A stretch of 64,000 bases of DNA from Chitinophagaceae bacterium (GCA_016699815.1 CP065012.1:1798001-1862000), one strand, 5' to 3'. Shown: positions 40,085 to 48,704, counted from the first letter of the stretch. Numbers and translations are program-made. Notes: a model not told the origin generated them from the letters alone.

Positions 40085-40407
40085 CTAATTCTCTACTGTT
40101 TCGGTAGTTAATAGCGTTAGAAAATTAGCGCCAGTAATTCCTATATCATTTGATTCATAATGTAGGTTATTGGTGTTTAAGTATTCCCCAGGTATTGAAT
40201 TGGGGTTAGTAAAACCAAAAGTTTTACGCATCTATGAAATGAAACTTCTTTTATATAGTAAAATGGGACAGAAAAGAAGTGTGAGTTGCCATAAAAAAAT
40301 CAAAGTCTGTATTATCGTCCCACGGTATCCATCCATCGCCTTCTCCCGGTTCGGGGCAATCTCCGGGGTCTTCTATATTATTGGTTGCGGTAAATGGAGT
40401 TGGGTTG
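40085..40407 (-). pseudogene. Decayed third cassette of the polymorphic lipoprotein locus
   Basis: Minus-strand 40407-40251 encodes a copy of the junction end of the constant region (NNPTPFTATNNIEDPGDCPE, then GDGWIPWDDNTDFDFF), nearly identical to effector B. It then reads MATHTSFLSHFTI and stops at TAA (40253-40251). Directly downstream, in another frame, a 48-codon ORF (40231-40085; MRKTFGFTNPNSIPGEYLN...) may be what is left of its C-terminal tip. No start, signal or upstream constant region remains; homology ends at 40410, where an inverted repeat begins. The flanking stretches 39931-40084 and 40488-40559 show only short palindromes (for example ATTGTAT/ATACAAT at 40050-40068). Confidence 0.6.
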
Positions 40408-40410
40408 TTT

Positions 40411-40487
40411 TACTTCTCGGTTCGTGGCACACGAAACGAAGACAGAAGTAAGGATACTTTCCACCAAAGCATTCGTGTGCCATGAAC
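40411..40487. repeat. Inverted-repeat element at the cassette break point
   Basis: A 16-bp arm (40420-40435) is matched at 15 of 16 positions by its inverted copy (40472-40487). The left arm is itself a palindrome (TTCGTG-gca-CACGAA). It is nested inside another pair, TACTTCT (40411-40417) with AGAAGTA (40444-40450). The element begins exactly where homology to the cassette constant region ends. Confidence 0.6.
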
Positions 40488-40497
40488 GCATACGTAG

Positions 40498-40519
40498 CCT
40501 TCCATGTGAAGGTTTTTTT
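40498..40519 (+). terminator. Hairpin with T-tract
   Basis: CCTTC/GAAGG with a 5-nt loop, then seven T on the plus strand. No plus-strand gene lies upstream, so its role is unclear; it may block transcription entering the island. Confidence 0.4.
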
Positions 40520-40559
40520 ATCTTCATTCTTCCTTTGGTTCTAATAAAATATTAATCTT

Positions 40560-41132
40560 CTACCACCTTTCTAATACAATTTTGTCTTGGATTATCCAAT
40601 TATCCTGTTTGTTTTCCAATAAAAAAGCGACCATCCTACCCGCTTTTGGAGATGATGCAATGGAAGCAATAATTATTGCTTTTTTCTTTAAAACATAAGG
40701 TTTCCCAAAACTTATAGCCCCTACAAAATCATTATCAATTATATCAACATTAGCTGTCCCGGTTAATGAATATCTTCCTGTGTTGCTTACCTTTTCTAAA
40801 TTAATAGTTGTGTACTGCTTGTTATCTTGTGGTTTTTTTACTACATCAATAAATTCAGTTAATCCCTTATTGCCAAGTTCAACGATTAATGACCTTACTG
40901 GTTTGTCACTATTGATAAAAAAAGTATCAACTAGCACTTTAAATTCTTCTTTAGAAGATGATGTATAACGAGGAGTGTCCTTTGGGGCAGGAAAAAATGT
41001 ACCATAATGGTAGGCCGTGGTATCAGTAAAGTTTATAAAATTACTGTTGACAATTTCATAAAATAAACCTGATGATTTAGATTGGCACCCTACCAAAAGG
41101 CACAGTAAAATTATAATTAATGGGTATTTCAT
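40560..41132 (-). CDS. Putative immunity lipoprotein A
   Basis: 190 residues, no recognised family. It begins with a lipoprotein signal, lipobox LLVGC (MKYPLIIILLCLLVGC), followed by QSKSSG, which lacks the K-(D/E)2 surface-export pattern, so it should stay in the periplasm-facing leaflet. The mature part is beta-rich (TGTANVDIIDNDFVGAISFG). It starts 3 nt after the stop of metallopeptidase effector A, so the two are co-translated. Position, size and uniqueness next to a variable effector tip suggest an immunity protein. That function is inferred from context only. Confidence 0.5.
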   Translation of the reverse strand: MKYPLIIILLCLLVGCQSKSSGLFYEIVNSNFINFTDTTAYHYGTFFPAPKDTPRYTSSSKEEFKVLVDTFFINSDKPVRSLIVELGNKGLTEFIDVVKKPQDNKQYTTINLEKVSNTGRYSLTGTANVDIIDNDFVGAISFGKPYVLKKKAIIIASIASSPKAGRMVAFLLENKQDNWIIQDKIVLERW

Positions 41133-41135
41133 ATA

Positions 41136-42740
41136 CTAAAAATATTTGCTATATTTAATTACGACATTTTCGGCATTCTGATCATCAACAATTACATTAA
41201 AAGCATCCATTTCAAAACCATATCCAAAATCATAAACACCTTCACTTTTGTTATTGTGGGTAGTTCCTAAATGTATATACTCATGGAGAATTGTTACAGC
41301 TAATAAAAAGGCTGTTGCTTTTTTCGTACTTTCGAAATACGATTGTTCAAGACCTCTAACATAACTAGCTCTGACATGCAAAGTATTAATTCCATTATTT
41401 TTATCATAATACCCAAACCGCCCCCCCATTTCTTCAACCTTTATTGTTGGGCCTTGGCCATATGTAAGATGCTCAAGGATTTGTTGCTTAGAAAAACCAG
41501 AATAAGCCTGTAAGGCATTCAATACTTCTGGGTTTTCTTTTACAAATGTCTTCAAGTTTTTTACCAGTGTTGTAAATCGGGGATAACGAGTTTCATAATC
41601 ATCTGCTGGATTAAAGTAAAAGTCAGGCCCCTCTAATGGATTAGGGTCAGTGAACGTTGTGCCGTCATCATTTGAAAAAGTCCAAATAAAAGGAGGAGGA
41701 GCATTGTCATTAAAAACGGGAAAATCATCCTCTCCTTCCCACGGCAACCATCCATCACCCGGGCCGGGTACAGGGCAATCTCCGGGGTCTTCTATATTAT
41801 TGGTTGCTGTAAAAGGAGCTGGGTTGTTTTGTGTGGTTTCGCAGGGGTAAACATAAGGTATTGGCCCACCGCCATTGCTTCCGCCGCCTTCACCCGTTGA
41901 GCCGCCTCCTGTTGAGCCAAGTATATCGGGATAATCTATACCAGTACAAATATTTGTTGTAGTTGTAACCAAATGACATGAATTTGTTGGGCAAGATCCT
42001 GCATCACATCCATCTTCGTCACTACATACTGCAGCCCCCGGAGTGCCGCAAACCGCTTGCGTTTGTGTAAATGAACTACATAAGATTAGGTATCTCATAT
42101 TTGCACTATCTGTAATTGAAAAATTTATTTCATTAAGTTTAATTTTTGCGTTGCTATATGAGCCGTATCGGTACTTAAAATTTTTGGGTTGGTTATTTTA
42201 TAATACTCTTCATTGAACACTATTTTATTTAATGCCATACTCAGCATGGCAAATGCCGAAGATGCGGTTTTTGAATTATCTAATTTTTCTTCGTAAGCTT
42301 TATAATCTTTGGCAAGTGAATAGCTAAGGCTTACGCTATCGTTGAGCGTTGCACATATAAAACCTTTAACGCTAAACTCGCCTTCCATTACAAAAGGTAT
42401 TAAAATAGTGGTATCGGTAACGCCATCGAGGCTATTGCCTGCAAGGCTTGCATGGGCATACTGCTTTTGGGATGTGCCCATCAATACTTTATTCCAAACA
42501 GGGTAGCCATTAGTTGTGGCAAATTTTGAAATAAATTCTTTCACATTATTACGCCGTTTAATTTCATTAATCACTCTTGCAACAGAGGCATTTGTGCCTG
42601 AAGGTACTGCAAAGAATTTATTTGCTACATTAGGCTTGGCCTTGTAAAAATCTTCTTTTTTGCAGTTAAGTTGAAGAAAGCACAAAATTGCCAATACGGC
42701 TAAAAAAAGTGGGAGGAGAATTAATTAATTTACTTTTCAT
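41136..42740 (-). CDS. Polymorphic lipoprotein effector A, HEYIH metallopeptidase tip, frameshifted
   Basis: About 533 residues if repaired. From the ATG at 42740: a lipoprotein signal with lipobox LQLNC followed by KKED (matches the surface export pattern X-K-(D/E)2), a constant domain of about 190 residues, a segment with eight cysteines plus a Gly/Ser-rich linker, and the junction GDGWLPW. The unique tip has a zinc-peptidase motif LLAVTILHEYIHLGTTHNN and downstream DFGYGFEMDAF, like toxin metallopeptidases (Tox-MPTase group). Two frame breaks: between start and hydrophobic core (duplicated AATT at about 42719-42726, or the T-run at 42702-42708), and at 42143-42147, where effector B has one more T. 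Overall call inferred. Confidence 0.68.
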
Positions 42741-42775
42741 AAAACAGCAGGTTTAAGGTTAAAAACTTATGTACA

Positions 42776-42809
42776 CAAATATAAAGGCAAAAGCTATTGC
42801 CAGGCAATA
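42776..42809 (-). promoter_or_regulatory. Promoter with palindromic operator, effector A
   Basis: On the minus strand: ATTG (-33), 21-nt spacer, TATATTTG (-7; 42776-42783). A 15-bp palindrome TATTGCC-a-GGCAATA (42795-42809) overlaps the -33 box and spacer. The same arrangement is present before effector B. It looks like a repressor or activator site. Confidence 0.5.
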
Positions 42810-42826
42810 CCCGGAATTAGGTATTT

Positions 42827-43096
42827 TTAGAATTTCCGTCTTTGTTGGTGTTGCGTGTTGCATTTTGCATTTGCAAAATCACCAACAAAAAAAGGCATGG
42901 GTAAGAATATCAAAAATAGTTTTTCCTAAGTGGTTAACTGTTGGTCGCTCACCTGGGCTTCATTGCCTGCACGCAATACCAACAGCGGCGAAAAATACAT
43001 GAAATTAATACTACCGGTCACAGACTGGCTTTAAATTTATTTCACAAGTGATCCGCCACAGGAGGATATCTTGTGCCAGTTTGGGCATTAGCTTTA
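42827..43096. repeat. Inter-cassette segment with three asymmetric hairpins
   Basis: No gene is seen in these 270 bases. Three hairpins follow one another. (1) TTTGTTGGTG (42841-42850)/CACCAACAAA (42880-42889), with inner ATTTTGC/GCAAAAT. (2) CTGTTGGT (42938-42945)/ACCAACAG (42978-42985), with inner ATTGC/GCAAT. (3) CAGACTGG (43021-43028)/CCAGTTTG (43076-43083), with inner CACAAG/CTTGTG. In each, an 11-16 nt bulge lies only on the left side and the inner stem abuts the right arm. The first two share the TGTTGGT/ACCAACA core. Confidence 0.5.
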
Positions 43097-44032
43097 TCAC
43101 CTTTCTAACTCCACTATTTCCTGAATTTTGAAGTTCACTTTTCCATCATAGATAAATGTAAAATTTATGGAACTCAAATCAAAGAAAAAGTTTTTTGCAT
43201 TAGTTTTTATTTCAAATATTGGTTTTTTTCTGAATTGGTCGTAATCAAAAATGAGATTTGTAAACCCACCTTGGTAGGAATAAATACCTGTTAGACAATG
43301 GCATGAATCTTCAATTTTTAAAATTTCTAAGTCTTTTGGTTTTATAAATGATATGCGAAATTCTAACGGTGTGCCAGAGTTGAGTGATTTTCTGGTGAAT
43401 TGGCCATCATAGAAGTAAAGAAATTCTCGGTTGTTATTCCAATCCTCAAAATCATACTCTATATAGGGTTGGTACTTCTTTCCAGAAATCCAAACAGCAA
43501 ACTCCGGTTTTCTCTTTAGCTTATCAAAATAAAAAATAATCTCTCTGCTCCTTGGTGAATTCTCTTTTACCTCTTTTATATTTACTGATGATGCGATAGA
43601 ATCAATTTTCCTTGTCTTATCTTGATTGTAGAGAAACACCGTAAATTCTTCCGGTTTTATCAAACGGACTTTCCCATAGGAAAGTCCGTTATCATAAACA
43701 TTAATAGTTTCATAGGAATTAATATACCCCATATCATGAAAGCCCCAACTACCTGTCCAGATTCTGTGAGTGGTGTAAACAGTGATATTAAATGCCCCTT
43801 GATACCAGAGTTCGGATTTATCAAAAGTAAGTTTGATTGTAGTAGATTGATTGGGCTCAATATTTTGTTGAAATAGTACTTTATTCAACCCTTTATCGGT
43901 CGAAACAATTGAGTCAATTTTATATGCCGAAAAATTGTTTATCTTTAATTCAACCTCTATTTGCGCTTTGCATGAGATTATAGCACATAAGGCAAAAAAA
44001 GACATCGCAAACTTTAAACTATAATAAATCAT
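43097..44032 (-). CDS. Putative immunity lipoprotein B
   Basis: 311 residues, not recognised. N-terminal lipoprotein signal with lipobox AIISC (MIYYSLKFAMSFFALCAIISC), then KAQIEVE; no K-(D/E)2 surface motif. The mature chain is beta-strand-rich, with two similar-looking blocks (about 25-125 and 180-300). It begins 3 nt after the stop of effector B, the same spacing as the effector A pair. It shares no visible similarity with immunity lipoprotein A, as expected if each neutralises its own effector tip. Function is inferred from position only; an outer-membrane accessory role is possible. Confidence 0.48.
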   Translation of the reverse strand: MIYYSLKFAMSFFALCAIISCKAQIEVELKINNFSAYKIDSIVSTDKGLNKVLFQQNIEPNQSTTIKLTFDKSELWYQGAFNITVYTTHRIWTGSWGFHDMGYINSYETINVYDNGLSYGKVRLIKPEEFTVFLYNQDKTRKIDSIASSVNIKEVKENSPRSREIIFYFDKLKRKPEFAVWISGKKYQPYIEYDFEDWNNNREFLYFYDGQFTRKSLNSGTPLEFRISFIKPKDLEILKIEDSCHCLTGIYSYQGGFTNLIFDYDQFRKKPIFEIKTNAKNFFFDLSSINFTFIYDGKVNFKIQEIVELER

Positions 44033-44035
44033 TCG

Positions 44036-45905
44036 TTATTGATTAGTTGACTTAGTTACGGTATTCGATAAAATGTTATTTCCATCATGGTCGGCCAAAG
44101 GGAATAAATACGATATATTGCTTGTATTCTGCATAGCACTAATTACTGAAGCTTGAATAACGCTACTTGAGGTTGTAATACTGTAATTTTGACCAAGATG
44201 AGCACCTGCAGTATTGTTGTGTAAATCCATTAGGATTTCAAGTGAATTATTGGTGGAGCCAACTTCATGAGCACTCGTAAATAGCAAAGTTATTGATTTT
44301 CCAAAATCAGAAGCATCTAATGCATTCCAAAATGTATGTCTAAATGCATCTCCTTTTCCATTGTGAATTCTTGTAAATGTTCCGTTTGTCACAAGTTGTT
44401 GAGCTGTATTTAAAGCATTTGTTGAATTTTTTATATGAAAAACGGCTTCTGCCCTAAAGATACAAAATAACATTATTTCAGTAGCATTTGGCTGTTCATC
44501 GGGGTTTAAATCATCAATTGTAATGTTATCTCTTATCCAGTTTTCATCTTGCCACCACTCATATGGCATTAGATCATCTTTGCCAGGATAGTTATCTACT
44601 GTGTAGGTAAGAAATGTATAATTGGTTTCTGCTAAATACTTTAAGGCCTCAAGTACGATGGTGTTATCAATGGCAGGATTCATAAACCAATTTTGAAATT
44701 CTTCTATAGTTGTACTTGGGTTGTTAATGAGAAAATCAATTGCCCATCGGATAAAATCTTTAGCTTCAGTTGAAAAGCTATGTTCGGTTAAATAGCTTGA
44801 AAAAATTTGTACAAACTGAGCATTTGCAGTATTACCCCAAAATTCGTTTTGTGCAGGAGTAAGAGTTGCCAGAAAAAAATCAAAGTCTGTATTATCGTCC
44901 CACGGTATCCACCCATCACCTTCTGTAGGTTCGGGGCAATCTCCGGGGTCTTCTATATTATTGGTTGCGGTAAAAGGAGCTGGGTTGTTTTGTGTGGTTT
45001 CGCAGGGGTAAACATAAGGTATTGGCCCACCGCCATTGCTTCCGCTGCCTTCACCCGTTGAGCCGCCTCCTGTTGAGCCAAGTATATCGGGATAATCTAT
45101 ACCAGTACAAATATTTGTTGTGGTTGTAACCAAATGGCATGAATTTGTTGGGCAAGATCCTGCATCACATCCATCTTCGTCACTACATACAGCAGCCCCC
45201 GGAGTGCCGCAAACCGCTTGCGTTTGTGTAAATGAACTACATAAGATTAGGTATCTCATATTTGCACTATCTGTAATTGAAAAATTTATTTCATTAAGTT
45301 TAATTTTTTGCGTTGCTATATGAGCCGTATCGGTACTTAAAATTTTTGGGTTGGTTATTTTATAATACTCTTCATTGAACACTATTTTATTTAATGCCAT
45401 ACTCAGCATGGCAAATGCCGAAGATGCGGTTTTTGAATTATCTAATTTTTCTTCGTAAGCTTTATAATCTTTGGCAAGGGAATAGCTAAGGCTTACGCTA
45501 TCGTTGAGCGTTGCACATATAAAACCTTTTACGCTAAACTCGCCTTCCATTACAAAGGGTATTAAAATAGTGGTATCGGTAACGCCATCGAGGCTATTGC
45601 CTGCAAGGCTTGCATGGGCATACTGCTTTTGGGAAGTGCCCATTAATACTTTATTCCAAACAGGATAACCGTTTTGGGTAGCAAATTTGTTTACAAATTC
45701 TTTGCGTTCATTTCGTTTTTTAATTTCATTCATTACTCTTGCAACAGAGGCATTTGTTCCTGAAGGTACTGCAAAGAATTTATTTGCTACATTAGGCTTG
45801 GCCTTGTAAAAATCTTCTTTTTTGCAGTTAAGTTGAAGAAAGCACAAAATTGCCAATACGGCTAAAAAAAGCGGAGCGGGGGGGGGAAATTAATTTACTT
45901 TTCAA
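44036..45905 (-). CDS. Polymorphic lipoprotein effector B, DUF6973-like tip, frameshifted
   Basis: About 622 residues. The signal peptide, constant domain, eight-cysteine and Gly/Ser-rich linker are nearly identical to effector A, including C-K-K-E-D after the lipobox. After the junction GDGWIPWDDNTDFDFF the sequence is unique. The end carries NGKGDAFRHTFWNALDASDFGK, TSAHEVGS and MDLHNNTAGAHLG, a pattern of conserved Asp/His/Asn residues like DUF6973, a family of unproven activity that may be enzymatic. The start corresponding to effector A's ATG is a TTG here (45905). A nine-C run (45888-45896) next to a T-run puts the signal out of frame by one base. Possible phase switch or error. Confidence 0.66.
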
Positions 45906-45940
45906 AAAACAGCAGGTTTAAGGTTAAAAACTTATTTATA

Positions 45941-45974
45941 CAAATATAAAGGCAAAAGCTATTGCCAGGCAATA
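45941..45974 (-). promoter_or_regulatory. Promoter with palindromic operator, effector B
   Basis: Minus strand TATATTTG (45941-45948) with the palindrome TATTGCC-a-GGCAATA (45960-45974) upstream, a duplicate of the effector A region. Homology between the two promoter regions extends to about 45992. The remaining bases to 46089 show nothing recognisable. Confidence 0.5.
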
Positions 45975-46089
45975 CCCGGAATTAGGTATTTTATAAAATT
46001 TTACTTTTAACTACATACTGAAACTACTATTAATATTTTAAAGATTTCATCTAAATATCAGTAGCACAATATACCTATACTAAAAAATC

Positions 46090-48228
46090 TTAAACTACTT
46101 TTTTCACAAACAACCTTACCGAGTTTAAAATAAGCACTACATCGCTAAAGCCCATTGCCAGTGCGGCAAATGTGGGTGTAAGCAGGCCAAAAAATGCAAT
46201 AGGAATGGCTACTATATTATACGCAAATGCCCAAAACAGGTTTTGCTTAATGGTGGTAAAAGTTTGCTTGCCCAGGCCCAATGCATAAGGCAGATTTTTT
46301 AATCCGCTATTCATTAAAATTACATCGGCGCTTTGCATGGCTAAGTGCGAAGCATCACTCAATGATATACCTAAAGTAGCTTTTGCCAATGCCGGTGCAT
46401 CATTTACGCCATCGCCTACCATTGCCGTTGGCGCTTCTTTATTTAAGGCAGCAATTTTATCTAATTTTTGTTGTGGGCTGTATTCGGCATACACATCTTC
46501 AATACCTAATTTTTGTGCAAGCGCTTCGCATTTTTCCTTCCTGTCGCCACTAAGCAAAATGGTTTTTAGCTGCTTTTGTTTTAGCCAGTTAATCACTGTT
46601 GCAGCTTCGGGCCTTATTTCATCTTCAAGGTCAATCCAGCCAATAAATGCATCGTTTTTTGTTACAAAAATATTATGGTTTGTATCGGTAAAGTTTTTGG
46701 GCAAAATATTAAAAGAGCCTGCCTGGTAAATATTGCCTTCTGCATCGGTGGCTTTAATGCCAAGCCCTTTTATTTCTTCAACGCTTTTCCATTTTATTTC
46801 TTCGTTGGTTTTCCATTGTGCTGCAATAGATTTTCCCAATGGGTGGTTGGAGTATTTTTCCAATGCGTACAGCAAGGTTTTAAATTGGCCATCATCAACT
46901 TCGCTTTTAAAACCGGCTATTACAAAATTACCGGTGGTTAATGTGCCGGTTTTATCAAATACAATTTGTTTAATGGTTTTAAAAGTTTCCAGTGCCGAGG
47001 CATTTTTAAAAAGCATACCGTTTTTAGCTGCCCTTCCTAAACCTACCGCTATGGCAGCCGGTGTAGCCAGGCCCATTGCACAGGGGCAGGATATTACCAA
47101 TACCGCAACGGAACGCATAAGTGCTACGCCTGCGGTTTTATCAAAAGTAAAAAAGTTTACCAAAAAAGTTAAAACCGCTATGCCCAAAATGAGTGGTACA
47201 AAAACAGCGCTAATCTTATCGGCCAGTTTTTGCATAGGAGGTTTTTCGGCCTGTGCATCTTCCATCATTCTTACAATGCCGGCCATCACCGTATCTTTTC
47301 CCGAAGCAGTTACCTGTGCTTTTACGGTTCCTGTTTCCAGGAGGCTGCCGCCGATAAGCAGGTCTTTTTTTTGCCTGCTTTCCGGCAGGCTTTCGCCGGT
47401 AAGTATGGCCTCGTTTACGGTGCCTTCGCCCCAAAGTATTTTACAATCTGCAGGTACTTGCTCGCCTGCTTTTATGAGTACAAGGTCGCCGGTTCTTAAT
47501 GCGCTGTTTTCTACCTGAAAAACCTGCTCCTTATGCTCGCTGTCAAAAGCTATCATATTGGCCATTACTTTTTGTGATTTGGCCAAGGATTTTACTGCTT
47601 TTTGTGTAGATTGAATAGTGGTTTCTTCTAAATAGTTTCCCATTAAAACCAGCGTAATAATGGATGCCGTAGTTTCAAAAAACAAATAGTCGTGGCCCAG
47701 GTTAAGTATAGCGCCGGTAAGGCTGTAAACAAAAGATGCAATGGCGCCAATGGTAATGAGTACATCCATATTGGGCACCCCAATAGTAACGCTTTTATAG
47801 GCGCTTTTTCCAAAAGCAACCATGCCTGTAATAAATACCGGGAGGCATAGTGCCAGTTGTATCCAGGGGTTCATGAGCCAGTGGATATGCCACCATTTAT
47901 CCAGCATGTGCAGCATAAGTACAAGTGTAAAAGGCAGGCAAAAAAGAAATTTTTTCTTGCTGCTGCCTAAAAAAGAGCTGTTGCTTTCGTGGCTGTGATG
48001 ATGGCCCTGGGATTCATTTTCGCTTTCATTCACCACTTTATAGCCCAGCGATTTTATTCCTGTTTTGAGTTTGGGCAACACATCTGTTTCATTGCTGGTA
48101 AAACTTACCGCACCGCTTATTGGGTTCACCTTTACATCCTGCATCCCTTCGTTTTTAAGGTATTTGGTTACACTTAAAGCGCAATTGCTGCAGGTCATAC
48201 CGTCAACTTTCCAGTCTATTTTTTCCAT
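46090..48228 (-). CDS. copA: Copper-translocating P-type ATPase
   Basis: 712-residue P1B-type ATPase exporting Cu(I) across the inner membrane. One N-terminal heavy-metal domain (GMTCSNC, Cys 13 and 16), a His-rich linker (GHHHSHE), two extra N-terminal helices, A-domain TGES, membrane metal-site motif SCPCAMGLATPAA, phosphorylation site DKTGTLT, nucleotide-binding HP (NHPLGKS) and GDGVNDAPAL. The CPC motif and later YN/NxxxxP-type helices fit copper rather than zinc. It diverges from tsaE; its -7 box is only four bases from the ATG. Confidence 0.94.
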   Translation of the reverse strand: MEKIDWKVDGMTCSNCALSVTKYLKNEGMQDVKVNPISGAVSFTSNETDVLPKLKTGIKSLGYKVVNESENESQGHHHSHESNSSFLGSSKKKFLFCLPFTLVLMLHMLDKWWHIHWLMNPWIQLALCLPVFITGMVAFGKSAYKSVTIGVPNMDVLITIGAIASFVYSLTGAILNLGHDYLFFETTASIITLVLMGNYLEETTIQSTQKAVKSLAKSQKVMANMIAFDSEHKEQVFQVENSALRTGDLVLIKAGEQVPADCKILWGEGTVNEAILTGESLPESRQKKDLLIGGSLLETGTVKAQVTASGKDTVMAGIVRMMEDAQAEKPPMQKLADKISAVFVPLILGIAVLTFLVNFFTFDKTAGVALMRSVAVLVISCPCAMGLATPAAIAVGLGRAAKNGMLFKNASALETFKTIKQIVFDKTGTLTTGNFVIAGFKSEVDDGQFKTLLYALEKYSNHPLGKSIAAQWKTNEEIKWKSVEEIKGLGIKATDAEGNIYQAGSFNILPKNFTDTNHNIFVTKNDAFIGWIDLEDEIRPEAATVINWLKQKQLKTILLSGDRKEKCEALAQKLGIEDVYAEYSPQQKLDKIAALNKEAPTAMVGDGVNDAPALAKATLGISLSDASHLAMQSADVILMNSGLKNLPYALGLGKQTFTTIKQNLFWAFAYNIVAIPIAFFGLLTPTFAALAMGFSDVVLILNSVRLFVKKVV

Positions 48229-48232
48229 ATTG

Positions 48233-48240
48233 CAAAATTA
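48233..48240 (-). promoter_or_regulatory. -7 box for copA
   Basis: Minus strand TAATTTTG, four bases before the ATG at 48228: leaderless arrangement. Divergent from the tsaE box 38 nt away. Confidence 0.6.
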
Positions 48241-48278
48241 CCCAATAGTATTCCTAAGTTTTTTCTAAAACCGGTATT

Positions 48279-48286
48279 TATCTTTG
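48279..48286 (+). promoter_or_regulatory. -7 box for tsaE
   Basis: TATCTTTG, four bases before the ATG at 48291. Leaderless arrangement mirrored with copA. Confidence 0.62.
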
Positions 48287-48290
48287 CATC

Positions 48291-48704
48291 ATGGATGTAA
48301 TTTTTTCGCTGGAAAACATTGAGGAAGCGGTAATACAATTTTTACAAATATCAAAAGGCCAAAAGCTATTTGCTTTTCATGGGCAAATGGGTGCCGGCAA
48401 AACCACATTTATACAGGCAGTATGCCATGCAAAAGGCGTAACAGGCACAATGGGTAGCCCAACTTTTTCCATAATAAATGAATACAAAACCCATTGGGGG
48501 GAAATTATTTTTCATATTGATTTATATCGGTTGCAAAATGAGCAGGAAGCCATAAATGCAGGGGTGGAAGATTGCCTGTACTGTGGAAATTTATGCTTTG
48601 TAGAATGGCCGCAAAGGGCCACAGGCATTTTGCCCGAAAATACGGTGCACTGCTATTTGGAAACATTAGAAAATAATCAGCGAAAGCTCAAAATAAAATT
48701 GTAA
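48291..48704 (+). CDS. tsaE: tRNA threonylcarbamoyladenosine biosynthesis ATPase TsaE
   Basis: 137 residues. P-loop ATPase that works with TsaB and TsaD to make t6A37 on ANN-decoding tRNAs. Walker A HGQMGAGKTTF, switch region GSPTFSIINEY, and HIDLYRLQNEQEA with the conserved Asp/Tyr. Full family length. Followed after about 100 bases by alanine dehydrogenase, in the same direction. Confidence 0.94.
   Translation: MDVIFSLENIEEAVIQFLQISKGQKLFAFHGQMGAGKTTFIQAVCHAKGVTGTMGSPTFSIINEYKTHWGEIIFHIDLYRLQNEQEAINAGVEDCLYCGNLCFVEWPQRATGILPENTVHCYLETLENNQRKLKIKL

Noticed and set aside
40170..40451. Plus-strand open frame in the cassette remnant
   Set aside because: It runs antisense through the constant-region fragment, which is coding-like only on the minus strand.
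42841..42985. Integron attC sites
   Set aside because: The stems resemble attC folding but the ends do not match the RYYYAAC/GTTRRRY core, and no integrase gene is seen.
42769..43002. 77-codon plus-strand open frame upstream of effector A
   Set aside because: It overlaps the operator and the hairpins, and part of it is the reverse of a duplicated promoter.
46733..47518. 261-codon open frame opposite copA
   Set aside because: Antisense shadow; copA is fully conserved on the other strand.
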